Assembly: GCA_007922195.1 (NCBI GenBank)
Contig: ML681963.1
Coordinates: 54,862,759 to 54,926,758 of the forward strand
Length of the DNA: 64,000 bases
Direction of reading: 5' to 3'
Source of the DNA: Podocnemis expansa
Lineage: Eukaryota; Chordata; Testudines; Podocnemididae
Shown piece after piece: positions 18,650 to 31,109 of this stretch. The notes under the pieces are model-generated. The model was not told where the DNA came from, did not search any database, and was given only the letters and a program-made list of their open reading frames with translations. Made by a program: the position numbers and the translations under genes. How positions within the stretch are numbered: the stretch's first letter is position 1; each line of letters starts with the position of its first letter.

Positions 18650-20085
18650 CCTTAGAAAACTCACAGCCAAAAGGATGGAACATTTACACCTCTGATGGGT
18701 CGTCCAGGTACTTGGGAGGTGATAAGAAGGTCTCACACTCCTACAGCACTTCCATCCTAAAAGACCCCAAAGCCAATTTGAACATCTATCTACAGGAGTC
18801 CATTTACTCACTTGCTGAAATGCAGTCACCTCTGGCGTGCAATCTGGTAGCTTCCACAATAGTACACATCACACTTTTGGAACCTCAGTCATGAGCCTCT
18901 TCTCACTTAAAAACCAGCTGTGTTCCAGAAGCTGGAACACATTTTCTGTATTGGATCTGATTATAAAGCTCTGAATTCTCAGTTACACTAGGTCCTGATA
19001 TACCACTCAGGTAGTATGAAGGTGAGAGTGCCAGGGTATATCTATACTTTGAGCTGGCGGGTATAATTCCATACTGGAGAAGACATACTCTCAGTAACTT
19101 TGATCAACCTAGTGTGCTAAAAACAGAGCATAGCAGCAGGAAGGGAAGCTGAGGGAGGGGCTATTCACACCAAATCCCTACTCATCCAAGCCCATAGGCA
19201 GGTATTGGGGGTTCCAAGCCACTTTCATAGCTCATGTGCTGCATCAGCTACACTCTATTTTAGTGCATTAGCTCAATGAGAGCTAATATGGGTATATCTC
19301 CTTGAGCCAGGAATCATACCGCCCACTCAGAGTATAGGCATAATGTAAAGAAAAATCAGACTCAAACTGAGCAGATGGCTTAATTGATGATCCAGGTAAA
19401 AACAAAGTTAGTAGCAGAAATGCCCATTCCATTCCTCTATGTAAAGCAGCTTTATAGAGATTTATGGGGAGAGGACAATGTTTGTTTCCCTTTAAATGTG
19501 TGATCAAAGATCCGTTTTAAGTAATAGGCAGCAAATGACATTTTCTGTCATTGGGAAGATAATTGGGAAGTTAAAAATGCTGATCACCAGTTTTCACATA
19601 TTAGATTTTAACTACTGATAAGTTAGTTGCATGTAAGATGCATGCTTTATGAATAAATGCAGCCTGTTGCTATGGAACAGATAAATAAGGATTCCATTTT
19701 CCACAAAGGTGCTGTGTACCAGTGGCATCAGGCAGAAATCACAAGATAATTGTCCTGGAATGAAAACTGCACACTTTTCCTATGTGTAAAATGGGGATAA
19801 TGATATTGGCCTGCCTTTGTACAGATAAAAAATATTAGATAAGAGCTAGATATTGTTACAATTATAAGTCATTTTAGTGGCCATCTCATAAAGAAACCAG
19901 ATGGATACAGACAGGACTCAAATCTATGTGACTTTGAAAAATATTTTCAGACTCTTTTGACCAAATTGGAGATTAAGATATTTCCAAGTTTAAAATGCTG
20001 CCTCAGGGGTATTAATAGAGATAAAAAGAGAAGATATATAAGGGTAAATGTCAAGTTGAAATAAAGGAATGCTGATATCTAGAAT
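18650..20085. other. Unassigned non-genic DNA
   Basis: No supported gene. A MIR-like SINE remnant lies at about 19760-19860 and is listed separately. Confidence 0.45.
19760..19865 (+). mobile_element. MIR/CORE-SINE-like fragment
   Basis: TGTGTAAAATGGGGATAATG followed by a TTTGTACA...ATAAGAGCTAGATATT-like tail matches the central and 3' part of amniote MIR-type SINEs. The tRNA-related head is missing. Confidence 0.6.
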
Positions 20086-20465
20086 TATTCCAAAATACCA
20101 ATTGGGTTTTGAGGGAAATTTCAGGGAAAAAAATTATTTTTCCTCAAATTTCTTGGGAAAAAATGTCATATTCCAATGAAAAACTGTAAGTCCAACCTTT
20201 TTTTTTTTTTTTCCTGCCTCATATGCTCTTTCTTTCCCTTTTTTCCATTGGTAAAACAGAAAGAGCTCAGGACAAGAAAACTGAAAAATGTAAACAAAAA
20301 TTGTCTCAGCTTGTGGTGGCATTCATCTTTTTCTGATATTTCACTGAAAAAGTGAAAAATTTCCAAACACATGAAATGTCTATGAATATTTTCATTTTAG
20401 GAACAATGGCAATTTCTGGATGAAAAATGGTCTTGGTGGAAACATTTGGCCAATCACTACTAACA
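20085..20465. repeat. AT-rich GAAATTT/AAATTTC interspersed repeat (unclassified)
   Basis: Rich in GGGAAATTTCAGG, TCAAATTTCTTGGG and GTGAAAAATTTCC units and ending TTTGGCCAATCACTAC. Its composition resembles the stretch at 26456-26900. No terminal inverted repeat or duplication could be fixed. Confidence 0.4.
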
Positions 20466-20526
20466 CATGTGATAGGACTCTGAGGATGCTGAATGTGAAA
20501 TAGGCATTATCACATATTTCATGTGG

Positions 20527-20660
20527 ATGAGTTCCAAAGGGGTAGCCATGTTAGTCGAGTTCAGCAAAACAAGCAAGGAGTCCTGTGGTGCTTTTAAAGA
20601 CTAACAAAGTTATTTATTGCATGAGGTTTCATGGAAGAAAATCCCACTTTGTCAATATAT
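20527..20660 (-). mobile_element. Hairpin-family repeat, copy 4 (minus, single arm)
   Basis: Begins at the constant terminus (TTCCAAAGGGGTAGCCATG) and runs through GGAGTCCTGTGGTGC and TTTATTGCATGAGG to CCCACTTTGTCA. It represents the minus orientation without a fold-back arm. Confidence 0.78.
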
Positions 20661-20728
20661 AGGTAGCAGTCAGTGTCCACACACATATCTGATCTACATC
20701 TCGATCAGGCAATCTATCCCTACACAGA

Positions 20729-21273
20729 GGCTGTGTTCACACAATTTTAAAAAGGGATAGCCGTGTTAGTCTAGTCCAGTGAAAAAACAACAAGGAGTTG
20801 TGTGGCACTTTCAGACTAATCTGTTAGTCTTAAAGTGCCACACAACTCCTGTGTGTTCACACAGCCTCCTTATTTCGAAACAACGTAGGTTGTTTCGAAG
20901 TAAGGTTTCGGCTGTTCACATGATGCACGGTTGTTTCGAAACAAGTTAAACCTAGTCTGTGGGCGAAACAACATTGTTTTGCAATGGTTGTTTCGAAACA
21001 ATGCCGTGCAAACGTGTTGTTTCGAAACAATGGTGGTTTCGAAATGACTTGTTTCGAAACAACCATCGTCTGAACATGTTGTTTCAAAGCGACGGTGAGT
21101 CGTTTCGAAATAACTGTTGTCCGGAATTGCTATTTCGATTCTGGCTTTTCTCCTTATTTCGAAGTGACTTTTTTGCTAATTCAAAATAAGTTATTTCGAA
21201 ATAAGGCGTTATTTCGATACAAGTTATTTTGAAACAACCGTATCAAAATAACCCCCTGTGTGTGAACACAGCC
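20729..21273. mobile_element. Palindromic MITE of TTTCGAAA units (PIF/Harbinger-like, 3-bp duplication)
   Basis: Perfect 15-bp ends GGCTGTGTTCACACA and its complement, flanked by AGA at 20726-20728 and 21274-21276. A 3-bp duplication with GG-type ends suggests PIF/Harbinger, by inference. The body contains about a dozen TTTCGAAA or close variants (for example GTTGTTTCGAAACAAC), so it can fold into many small hairpins. A hairpin-family copy has inserted just inside the left end. Confidence 0.8.
20744..20851. mobile_element. Hairpin-family repeat, copy 5 (compact palindrome, 12-bp duplication)
   Basis: Compact foldback: arms from about 20791-20817 and 20822-20848 pair with one mismatch around a 4-base centre (TCTG). 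It is flanked by a perfect 12-bp duplication TGTGTTCACACA (20732-20743 and 20852-20863) of the host MITE end. This proves it inserted into the MITE. Confidence 0.85.
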
Positions 21274-21276
21274 AGA

Positions 21277-24200
21277 AAGAAAATTGGCCTTTTTCAGAAG
21301 CCTGATCAGACTAAGGCTATGCTGAGTGCTCATCCACTGAATAAAAACTGACTCTTTATTGCCTCTTCTTATAAACCTGACTTCTGAGTGCTTATTAAAC
21401 ATTACAGATGAGGGAGTGAGGCTGAGGTGAGGCAGAAGATAACTAGCATTTCAGGTGCTCAGGGCAGGTAAACACCTGCTTGCAATGCAGACCTCTGCGT
21501 TCCTTTCCAGTGATAATCAGCCCAAACAGAATTGTCTTGCCCAGAGGCAGCCAAAGCCAGCAAATACTTCTTGATCCCAGGGGAATTGCAGAAGCAGGTC
21601 ACAAGGTCATTGCAGCTGAGCTGAAGATGAACAAAGTCAAATCAGAACAGACTTGCTAAACTTTAAACACTTGGCTTAGTGTTTTATATTCCAGCCAGGC
21701 CCCTGAAGCGCATGGATTCTTTGACAGGATGTAATAAAATATGCTTATGGATGCTAGCAGAGTTGGGTTTCATTTTGAATGTATAGAATTGAATTTGTTT
21801 GCAGTAAGATCTGGACACCTGCGTCCAATGACTAGCTGCCCTACCCTGAGACCCTGCCAAGTAAATGGTATTTTTTAAGCATGAAAAGTTCTCCTTGCTT
21901 CTTGGGTAAGTGTTACATCAGCGCAGATTCAGTTTAAAATACTTCCTTTATATTTTGAAGCAGTTGAGTCCTCCTCCCATTTTGCACTCATTTTGTGCAA
22001 GGCTATGCAAGATGCAGAACAATGGTGAATCAGGCCCTGGGAAGTTTATTTTTTATTTCTTTTCATTTTCATGGAGCCTCTGAGCTTTCCTCCGGGCTGC
22101 TGGGTATTGAAGCAGGAATGCCACAAGCACAATCAAGCAGAAAACTATTCTCAAGATCTGTCTACACTGTACTTTCCTCAAAAGTATATAGGTCTTTGGG
22201 TTCTTTCCAGCCCTTTCCTTCACTCTAACCATGTAATTTTCACTTCATGCCTATCTCCATTTCATTTGGATGTCCACATTATGGGCTCTGCCCTGTGGAA
22301 GGTGTGAATCAGAATGCTTTCTGCCACCATTTTAAATGGGTGTGTCTAGAGCAAAATGAAATATTAAAGGCAAGTGAGTTTGGCTATATAGGAAGGGCAT
22401 TTGGCGGCACAAGTAGTACTCATGTGTCTTGGGTAGCTCATATGTGGTAGCGCCAGATGTACACAATATTTCTGGCAATATAAAAAGTACACGTTTCCCA
22501 AATCTGATGTCCATTTGCTAGCTACACCCATCCTATTTGGCATCAGTTAACTCTCTCACTTCACTGTAACTCACGCTAACTCTGGGAATTAAAGATACAA
22601 GAAGTCAGAGCTGCCCTGTGAGAACATCCATTATTTTTCCTGCTTTGCTTTTAAACCGTCTGCACATTGTTTCCCCTGACTGTGTGGAGAGCTGCATTCA
22701 GCGGCTACAGTTAGGGTTATCTAGGTTTCTGTTTAGCTGCAGGACAACATTTTTGAAAGCAGACTTTGATCTTATTTCCTAAGAGTTTTTCCTTTCCTTT
22801 TCATGTGTGTTTTTCTCCCCTTTTTGTCTCATTACTCAGGTGAACACTAATATTCCCGAAAGCACAGTGGTTGCAAATCCAATCTCATTGCCCCAGTCCA
22901 GTCCGGAATGCTGTGGTCCCAGTTACTCCCCCCTTTACACACCCCACATGACAACCCAGCCGCTGTAACCTGGAGGCATAGGGATGAGATCTAATTTAGT
23001 CTCCAAGCAAGTTTGTTTCAGGCCTCTCCTGGGCAGAGGCTGCCAATTATGCTCTATATGCTGAACTCTGTCAGCTTAGGTTCTTGTCATGGAAAATACA
23101 AGGGTTGTTTTTTTCTTTGCTGTTTTAATGACATTGTGGAGGAATCCTAAAGATGGAGCTCAAGGGATGGTGATGGATATGCTCTTAGGCCTTCTGTGTG
23201 CTTCTCTGGCCTCCTCAATGTCCCCCAGGCCTCTGCTTCTGCCTGCGGTGCCTGGAGTTCATAAATATCAGGCATGCCATGTGGGACGCTCTGAACACCT
23301 AGTAATTAACTGGCTGATGTGTGTGCATAGCATTGTCTTCTGGGGGAATGAATGAGTAGTACTCAACTGTGTGTCATAGACACTATGCTGCTAAAAAACA
23401 TTTGATGTTCTACTTTAGTTCAAATGATAGAGATCTATGCTTTCATGACGGAAGACATGCCTTCCATCTCCACTGTCACCATGACCTGCTGATTGGCCAC
23501 ACAGTACAACATGGTGGGAATCAAAGCCTCAGATTTGACAAGCCTATCCTCTTGCCAGGTTTGGATTTGAACACATGCTCTAGGCTGTCAGTCAGGGATT
23601 GAAAGTTGTGCCAAATATTGGAAAAGAAGATCTTCCCAGAGATTTTCTGTTAGGCCTCTGAACTGGCTAAGGACTTCAGTGGGGAGGTTTCACGAGCTCC
23701 TCCTTCTGTACGCCAAACAATCAGTCGTCAGCAAGGCACTTCCGTGAGCCTTGCTGTACTCACTAGAGATGGCAGTGAGCTGCTGAAGGTTTCTGGATTT
23801 CAGGGTGTTTGGAGCCCTGGCCTGTGTGAAAACCACACTGGAGTTGAAGCTTACCAAAAGTAAACAGGTAAGGAACAAATTCAGAGTTTGGGGAGGAGTC
23901 GGTGGGGGACATGGATGCAAAGGAAGGCAGCATTTCCTACTGAGTGAGAGACAGTGGGCTCCAGGAGCTGCATTCAAAGTCCTTTGATGCCCCTGAGCTA
24001 GAAGAATAAGAAGCCAAGTGTTATTGGATTCAAACCCTTGGTTCACCATTGACTTGTTGCTCGTGGCTATTAGCAGGTCATTTCACCTTTCTGTTCATTC
24101 ATTTCCAGCTACAGGACAGTGGACTAAGAATACTTAGAACCAGCAAGGCTGGTGTGAAGGAAGCAGCGTTGTTACTTAATTCATTAATAGGCCGCATTTG

Positions 24201-24386
24201 TCTCTGGGGCCACTTCCCAGGCACTCCAGCCAGAATGAATGTGGCCCAATGCCTGTATGACACCTTCAACATAAATGGAAGTGCCAAGCTCTGCCCTGAG
24301 TTGTCCCCTCTGCCACCATTTGGGGTAACATATGGGGAGTGAAACAGCCAAAGCTGGCCCATAAGGCGCCATCAGAGCTATTGACA
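21277..24386. other. Unassigned non-genic DNA
   Basis: About 3 kb with no supported exon, RNA gene or transposon end. Small open frames on both strands lack motifs, splice context and codon bias. Confidence 0.45.
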
Positions 24387-24600
24387 CTGAGCACAGCTCA
24401 TAGAATAGATTAATAGAAACTGGAAGGAACCATGAGAGGTCAACGATTTCTGTCCCTTGCATTCATGGCAGGACCAAGTACTGTCTTTAAACCATCCCTG
24501 ACAGGTGTTTGTTTAACCTGCTTTTAAAAACTTCCAGTGATGGAGATTCCACAACCTGCCTAGGCAAATGCGGTCATCAAGCTGTGGCTAGATCTCTGCT
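24387..24600 (-). mobile_element. Old CR1 LINE 3' end (minus strand)
   Basis: Minus-strand CR1 tail: TCATAGAATAGATTAATAG, then GGAAGGAACCATGAGAGGTC, and GTGATGGAGATTCCACAACC, equivalent to the SPSLEVF coding region. Considerably more diverged than the copies near 15 kb and 28 kb. Confidence 0.75.
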
Positions 24601-24849
24601 GGCCAACTCAGGGCCCAGATAAAGCATTTAAAGCCATGGAAATACAGAGATGGAGAAGAAGAAACATGAGTTGAGCTGTAAAAAAGCTGGGGTTCTTTCA
24701 GATCTGTTTTAGAGTCTTACATGACTCCTATTACTGTAGTGTTTGAGTGCCTCACAATCACATCACATATCTAATTACTGTAATGCTCAACACCACTCCC
24801 TCATCTGCAGGCATTGTTAAGGGTGCCTTTTTAATGCCTCTGTGATGTA

Positions 24850-24985
24850 TAGCAGTATTTTTAGATGGGAAACTGAGACACTAAGACACTGACTTGTCCA
24901 TGGTCACAAAGGGAGTCTGGGTCTTGGCTGCAGATCTCCGAAGTCTGAGGGTGGTTCTCTTACCACTTGACCATCATCTTCCATC
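24850..24985 (-). mobile_element. MIR/CORE-SINE-like element (minus)
   Basis: GATGGGAAACTGAGACACTA, then GTCCATGGTCACAAAGGGAG and TCTTACCACTTGACCATC follow MIR order on the minus strand. The RNA-polymerase-III boxes are too diverged to claim. Confidence 0.65.
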
Positions 24986-25239
24986 TCATATTCCAAAATA
25001 TTTGTGTACGTCAGCAATTAAGTGGGTCACCGATACATGGATTTTCAACCTGGGACCACGTTGTGTAACAGCAAAAACGTCTAGTACCTGAGCCAAAAGA
25101 GACTTCTCTCCTAGTCCAAAGCCAGTAGCAGACTAGGACACCTTTCTGAGAGATGCACAGTGTAGCTGCAGGTTAGAGAAGTGCTTCACTTTATTACAGT
25201 TATATTATTGTTGATCATATGTTTGGTGGTAGCCCTAGA

Positions 25240-25340
25240 AGTCCCAGCCATGGCCCAGGGCCTCATTGTGCTAGGCGCTGTACAAACTTTACACAGGTGA
25301 GAAATCCCATTGACTTCAAAGGCTACTATTACTATGCTGA
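25240..25340 (-). mobile_element. SINE 3' tail fragment (minus)
   Basis: CCAGGGCCTCATTGTGCTAG followed by GCGCTGTACAAAC is the reverse complement of the tail common to reptilian MIR-type SINEs (GTACAGCGCCTAGCACAATG). Confidence 0.55.
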
Positions 25341-25740
25341 GAGTGTTAGTGTGTACAAAATATAAAACAAAGTAAGGACAACTCAAGACTTCTACAATTT
25401 GGTATTATTGGGCTTGGGGCCAGGAAATTAAAACTAGTCCCCAAAAATATCCTGTCCCCGTAACTGTAGAATTTCCACTGTGAACAGGCCAGGTGCTCAT
25501 GCAGTTATAAGAGCAAACTCTGATTAAAACTCTGGTATCAAGAGTGTTGTAATCCTGCGCACCTTAGGGCCATTTTTTATTTTTTTAATCTATTAAAAAC
25601 AGTTCTCTCCAAATTAAATTAAAAAAAAAAAAAAGAAAGAAAAGGAAGAGATAACAAACCTCATTGCTTTTTCATATAAAAAAGGAAGAAAAATTTCACA
25701 TTTTAAAAAAAAGTTAATAAATGGCCATCCCCAACAGATG

Positions 25741-25767
25741 GGTGTGTGTGTGTGTGTGTGTGTGTGA
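25741..25767. repeat. (GT)n microsatellite
   Basis: An uninterrupted GT run of about 13 units. Confidence 0.95.
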
Positions 25768-26455
25768 TTTGCATTTTTCAGATTAACATGCACGAGCGAA
25801 GATAGAAAACGCACTCGCCCCTAGGGAAATAATTTGAGAAATCTTTGCATATTTTATTTAAAAGCATGCCGCGTTAGGCAGGGTAATAATGCAGAGCGAT
25901 GGTGATTAGGTAAGGCCTGAAGGGATCACAGCCTGGGACCCTCCCTCCTTCTCATCCTGCCTTCAAACTCCCTTCATTCCTTGGTTCACTCCCCCAGACA
26001 GCCCGGGTGAAGAAATATTAAACTTTAGGGGGCTTGAACTGTATTCTGGCCAATGCATGGTGCCCTGGATGCTGCATAACCCTCTTTACAACCCTTAACA
26101 TGGGGTTCAGGTGGAGGGAAAGGGGACCCTGTGTGAAACCTAGGAGGATGGATTTTGTCTCTGTGCAGAGAAACCAGTACAAGTCCTAGAAAACACTTAA
26201 ATGCTGCGCTAGCCCATAGGTACTGTGGCCCAGAAAGCCTGAATTTGGGTATACGTAGGCTGAATCTGCTGACCAGTGTGTTCATTTTATCCATGACAGC
26301 CACCTCACTTCCTCAGAAGTGACTGAGAAATACTTCCGCCTTTTAAACTCACCATCCTCTCTAGCCTCCTGTTGATGCCAGCCACAGTCTGGCCATTGAC
26401 AACAATGACATCAACTCTGAATCCCCAATTAGAATGAGGTGGGAGTCTGGGAGAG

Positions 26456-26900
26456 TTTTCCCAGCCTGTGAATATTTCTCAGATTTCAAAAATGTTCCCA
26501 TCTCAAATTGGGCTGAAAAATAAAAATCTCAAATTTTCTCAAAGTAAAACTGTGAAATTTTTTTGGCCTGTGTGGATCAAAACTTTGTTGTAATAATTTT
26601 GAAACTTTTCATTTTAATTTTGACCATTTCTTCTTAATTTTTAAAACTGTGATCATTTTAAACTGCAAAAGGAAAAGTCATTTCAAATCAGAGAAACACA
26701 ATTTTTCACTTAGAGTACGTCAAAATGTCCATTGCAAAGCCCTCCCCCACCACCCCATCCCTCCAATCTGCTTGAGTTGGGAAATTTGTTAAAAGCTTCC
26801 TTCTCCTGGGGAAAGTCTTTGTTTCAGTGAACCACCATTTTTCATCATCATCATCAACAACAACAACAACAAAATGTCAAAAAAATTCTGACCAGTTCTG
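26456..26900. repeat. AT-rich interspersed repeat with CAT/CAA microsatellite
   Basis: AT-rich stretch resembling 20085-20465 in composition. It contains (CAT)n/(CAA)n near 26848-26872 and ends TCTGACCAGTTCTGCTCC. Class unknown. Confidence 0.4.
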
Positions 26901-27229
26901 CTCCAACCTCTCGCATTGCAAAGAGCTTGGTCTCTCCTAGCTGGTAATAGAAGAGTTCATGCACACATACTGGGGAGTCTGATCCCGTTCCAAAACAAGT
27001 GACCTAAACTGAATGTGTTAGTGCCGTATTGGCATGTACACGTCAACTAGTACAGCTGTCCATTCTGCATCTCACAGTACCCATCACTGCCCATGCACAG
27101 TGAGTGGCCACGTCTGACAATCTGACATGTTACATTAAAGTAATAGTATCTATTATTTACTATTAATATTCAATGTGATGGAATAACAGTGTGGCTTCAT
27201 AATAAGGATGAGTTACTTCTGTCACTGAT

Positions 27230-27416
27230 TTGCTGTAATAGTCTGACCTGATCCTGTGATTTAGACATCCCTGCATTTATCTTCCTCTCATTCATCTAAA
27301 CTTCTCCATTTTCAAGCATGATGAAACGGGATTTTCTCTCACAAAAGCTCATGCGATAAATAAATTTGTTGGCCTTTAAAAGTGGCACAGGACTCCTTGT
27401 TTGTTTTGCTTTGGTA
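27230..27416 (+). mobile_element. Hairpin-family repeat, copy 6 (long 5' body)
   Basis: Includes the 5' body TGACCTGATCCTGTGATTTA, then CTTCTCCATTTTCAAGC, GGGATTTTCTCTCACAAAAG, ATGCGATAAATAAATTTG and GCACAGGACTCCTTGTTTG. The 5' body is shared with copies at 11730 and 61200, so the family unit is longer than the palindromic part. Confidence 0.72.
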
Positions 27417-27785
27417 AAGACATCTGGCTCTATAAATAGATGTGGGATTGTAGTTATGGAGTTGAACTTGTGCACAGCAAGGCCTTTTGTGCTGCTGCCA
27501 CCACCTACAAGCTGACAAAGAACCACAGCCCCAAGATGCAGAGATCGGGGGAGCTGAAATTCACCACAACGGATGGCATTGCAAGTGGGCAGGAGGCAGG
27601 CAGGCCTGGCAGGCAGCTGTCAGTCTGTCTTTAGTCAATGCTCACCCCAGTGACTGAGAGATGCTCACCAAGACAGTTCAGACCAAATAATGATTTCAAA
27701 AATTTCTCAAGAAATGGCTGGAATAGTCTGGGATTTCTTCCTTCAAAAGGGGCATTTGTTTCTGAGTTAAAGTGATATGACACGT

Positions 27786-28632
27786 TGGAGGGCAAGGACA
27801 GGATTCAGGGAGACCTAGATAAATTGGAACAGTGGGCCAATAGAAATCTTTTGAGGTTCAATAAGGACAAGAGTAAAATCCTGCATGTGGGATGAAAAAA
27901 CCCCATGCACTGCTACAGGCTGGGAAACATTCAGCTAAGTTTCAGCAGTGAAGAAAAGGACCTGGGAGTCATGGTGGATGGGAAGCTAGATATAAGTCAG
28001 CAGTGTGCTCTTGCGGCCAAAAAGGCCAATGGCATACTGGGCTGCATCAAAAGAAGTATTACCAGCCGATCAAGGGATGTGATCATTCCCCTCTATTCTG
28101 TACTGGTGAGGCCACATCTAGAATACTGTGTTCAGTTTTGGGCTCCCCACTACAAAAAGGACAGGGACATGCTAGAGAGAGTTCAGAGGAGTGCAACCAA
28201 AATAATTAAAGGGCTGGAGCACAAGCCCTATGAGGAAAGACTGAAAGCATTAGGCTTATTTAGCCTGCAGAAGAGAAGATTGAGGGGGGTTTGATAGCAA
28301 CCTTCAACTACTTGAAGGGATGCTCTAAGGAAGATGGAGCTCGACTGTTCTCGGTAATAACAGAGGACAGAACGAGGAGCAATGGTCTCAAGTTGCAGTT
28401 AGGGAGGTCGAGGCTGGATATTAGAAAAAACTTTTTTACTAGGCGAGTGGTGAAGCCTTGGAATGAGCTGCCTAGGGAGGTGGTGAAATCTCCATCTTTG
28501 GAGGTGCTTAAGGCCCGGCTAGACAAAACCATGACTGGAGTGGTTTAGTGGGAGTGGTCCTGCCTCTGGCATGGGGTTGGACTAGATGACCTATGAGGTC
28601 CCTTCCAACCCTAGGATTCTATGATTCTGTGA
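27786..28632 (+). mobile_element. CR1 LINE fragment with C-terminal RT region
   Basis: 5'-truncated CR1 insertion. Frame 2 from about 27786 reads the post-catalytic RT region with one stop near 27893: [53 protein letters not shown] and [18 protein letters not shown] 1-base deletion in the G run near 28287 shifts to frame 1, which ends the protein at 28548 with the same C-terminus as the CR1 copies near 15 kb. The 3' UTR (GGTTGGACTAGATGACCTAT) and an ATTCTATG/ATTCTGTG tail follow. The catalytic RT core and endonuclease are missing. Confidence 0.93.
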
Positions 28633-28649
28633 TATGACCATTGAGATGT

Positions 28650-29860
28650 CATGGCCCCTCTGGTGTCCAGAGCCTACATTCTAAGTAGTCATTGTGTGTT
28701 TGTTAAGCATTGTGCTACATGCTGTACAACACACACACAGCAAGGCTCACTCACTGTCCCAGAATCTTACAAGGAAAGGGTATTGGAGGCAACCAAAGCC
28801 TTCAAGGCTGTAGTCAGGGTTGGGATGCTCGAGTCTTGTCTGCACAAGCTGTACCAGTTCAAAACCAGCTTATATCTGTTTTTAAACAGATTGGGTGGAA
28901 ACTTAGTATCAGAGTGACTTTCCTTCAACTGATGCCTAATCAGTTAATAATACTTTTCACGCAATCTGTTTAAAAATCACACCTTAGTTAAATCAGTGCA
29001 AATTCCTTATGTAGACAAGAGCCAGTCCTGTCTCTTCCTTTCCAGAGTGTCTGGGCCTGATTCCCTGTTGCCTTCAGGCAGCCATTTCGATCAAGATAAA
29101 GCAAGTGTAAATGCTGCCCAGTCAGAAAGGTGGGGGCTTACACCCACTTGGTACAGGAATAGATGGACAGTACAAGGTGCAGGGACGGCAAGGTACACCA
29201 GAAATTTTCTTGTACTAAAGCTGAAAACCACAAGCCTGCTACTGATCCAAACCCTGTTGAAATGCATTTGACTATGTCATATATGTGGATTTTCTGTGTC
29301 AGGAAACCAGTGGCCAATGGGAGACAGCTAAAATGCCTCTCTCAGCTAATTTTGTTGCTTTTGTGCAGTGTACACAGATGGGGCAAATATTAACTTTCTT
29401 AAGCACATTAAACAGCGGGGAAAGTACATGAACAACCCCTATGTTTTGTTAATGATGGCTGGTTACTCATCTCCCATATGGTGCATGGGGGAAGCATCCT
29501 TATGATGATGAAGGGTATTTCCGGTGACACAGAAGAATAGATCCCTTGAAGGGAGAAATGACAAAGACACATACAAGGTAGAGAGAAGACGACAGTTTTA
29601 CTCTCAGTTCTCCAGGCTAGTTCATCACAGAGGCTTGAATTTCTGGTCTAATCACTCCTATTTGTCCTTACTGCTCTGCAGAAAGAGAAGATCATTTAAA
29701 TGATGGCTGATAAAGACAATGGGGGGGGGAAATAACTGAGTGCCGTAATTCTGAGATCTATCTTGTGACATGACTCACCCAGAAATGATACTGCAGCACA
29801 AGAGTTGCTGAGTGGCTGCTGTGTGGTGACATCATCCAAGAAAGCAATGCGTACTCAAGA
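28650..29860. other. Unassigned non-genic DNA
   Basis: A possible SINE tail (CATTGTGCTACATGCTGTAC, about 28708) is the only recognisable sequence. No exon supported. Confidence 0.45.
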
Positions 29861-29875
29861 TGTTGCACCTATTTG

Positions 29876-30036
29876 CCTCTCATTCTGTAAGTTCCCCCTT
29901 CTTCAAAGTGTCTGACTATGTAGCATTTTCTCCCATGAAAGCTCACGCGATAAATAAATTTCTTAGTCTTTAAGTGCCACAGGACTCCTTGCTTGTTTTG
30001 CTGAACTAGACTAATACAGCTACCTCTTTGGAACTT
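29876..30036 (+). mobile_element. Hairpin-family repeat, copy 7
   Basis: Sense copy ending in the complete constant terminus (CTAATACAGCTACCTCTTTG, then GAACTT). Possible target duplication TGCACCTATTT (29865-29875) versus GGCACCTGTTT just after the 3' end, 9 of 11. Confidence 0.75.
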
Positions 30037-30249
30037 GGCACCTGTTTTATGTAACTCTGGAGTGTTCTCTTTATCCAGATGGATGTCTAGTTTTTAATCT
30101 TACTGAGCAGCCTGCATCAGTGATACAATGTGGCAGGGAGTTCCATAGATTAGTTATGCTGTTTTAAATGGGCTGCCTTTCAGTTCCATTGGGTAGCCTC
30201 TTTTTCTTTGAGAATGCCAAAGGGAAAGCATTCACAGTAGAAAGAACTA

Positions 30250-30480
30250 TCCTCTAGCACAGCTGGCACTCAGTGAGGGGACTTTGTGCTGAAAGCATTG
30301 GAGTAAGACTCAGACCGTCTGGGTTCCTGGCTCTGCCAGGGTTTCCCTGCGTGAGCGTGAATCTTGATATGCCTTCGTTTCCCCATTTATAAAATGGGGA
30401 TAAAAATATCTCTTTGCCTCCCCTGTCAATTTAGACTGTAAATTGTTCATTACAGGGACTGTCTTTTACTATGTGTGTAG
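30250..30480 (+). mobile_element. MIR/CORE-SINE-like element
   Basis: CTGGGTTCCTGGCTCTGCCA, then TTCGTTTCCCCATTTATAAA and ATGGGGATAAAAAT, ending in a TTTAGACTGTAAATTGTTCA-type tail. Order as in amniote MIR-type SINEs. Confidence 0.75.
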
Positions 30481-31109
30481 CTCAGGATCACAGCATGGGA
30501 AGCCTGCAATGCTACAGCCCAAGCTGTATGTGGTCTGCAGATACAGAGAAAGTTGTATAGCACAGCTGCCAACCAAACACCTTTTGCCAGTAATTCACTT
30601 TAGCAAGGCATGAAGATGCCTCATCCAGCTGCCACCATACAATCAAACATGCAATACCCTTCATAGGGAATCCCCCTGAGTGAGAGTTTTGTCTATAGTC
30701 TGAAATTTACTCAGAAGTGCAAGGGAATTATGAGCTTGAGTATACAAACCCCTTAGGCACCTTTGAAGATCCCAGCCCCAAAGTTCAGCCCTGCAAACTC
30801 TGAGCTGCCATTTCTGCAGGAAGATGAATCATAAAGTAAGCATGGGTGTCATTAAAGCATCTGTATTATCTTGCCTCCTTTTGAAAGCAGGTAATAAATC
30901 AAGGATCAGCTCTTGAAACACATCTCAACTTCGAAGCACTTGATGAAGGATATATTTTTAACAACACATAGCTCTTTGAGGGAGCTTAAGAGAATTGAAT
31001 TGCCTCTCATAAACTGTTTCCGCTGTAACTCTAACGGCCCTGCTTAGCACTCATAGAAAGCCTTTAATCCATATATCTGAAAGTGCTTAACAAATGTGTT
31101 AACACAGAT

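Noticed and set aside
20870..21270. Repeated TTTCGAAA units as a CRISPR array or regulatory operator array
   Set aside because: Units are in both orientations, unevenly spaced, and enclosed by terminal inverted repeats with a 3-bp duplication: a MITE in a vertebrate genome.
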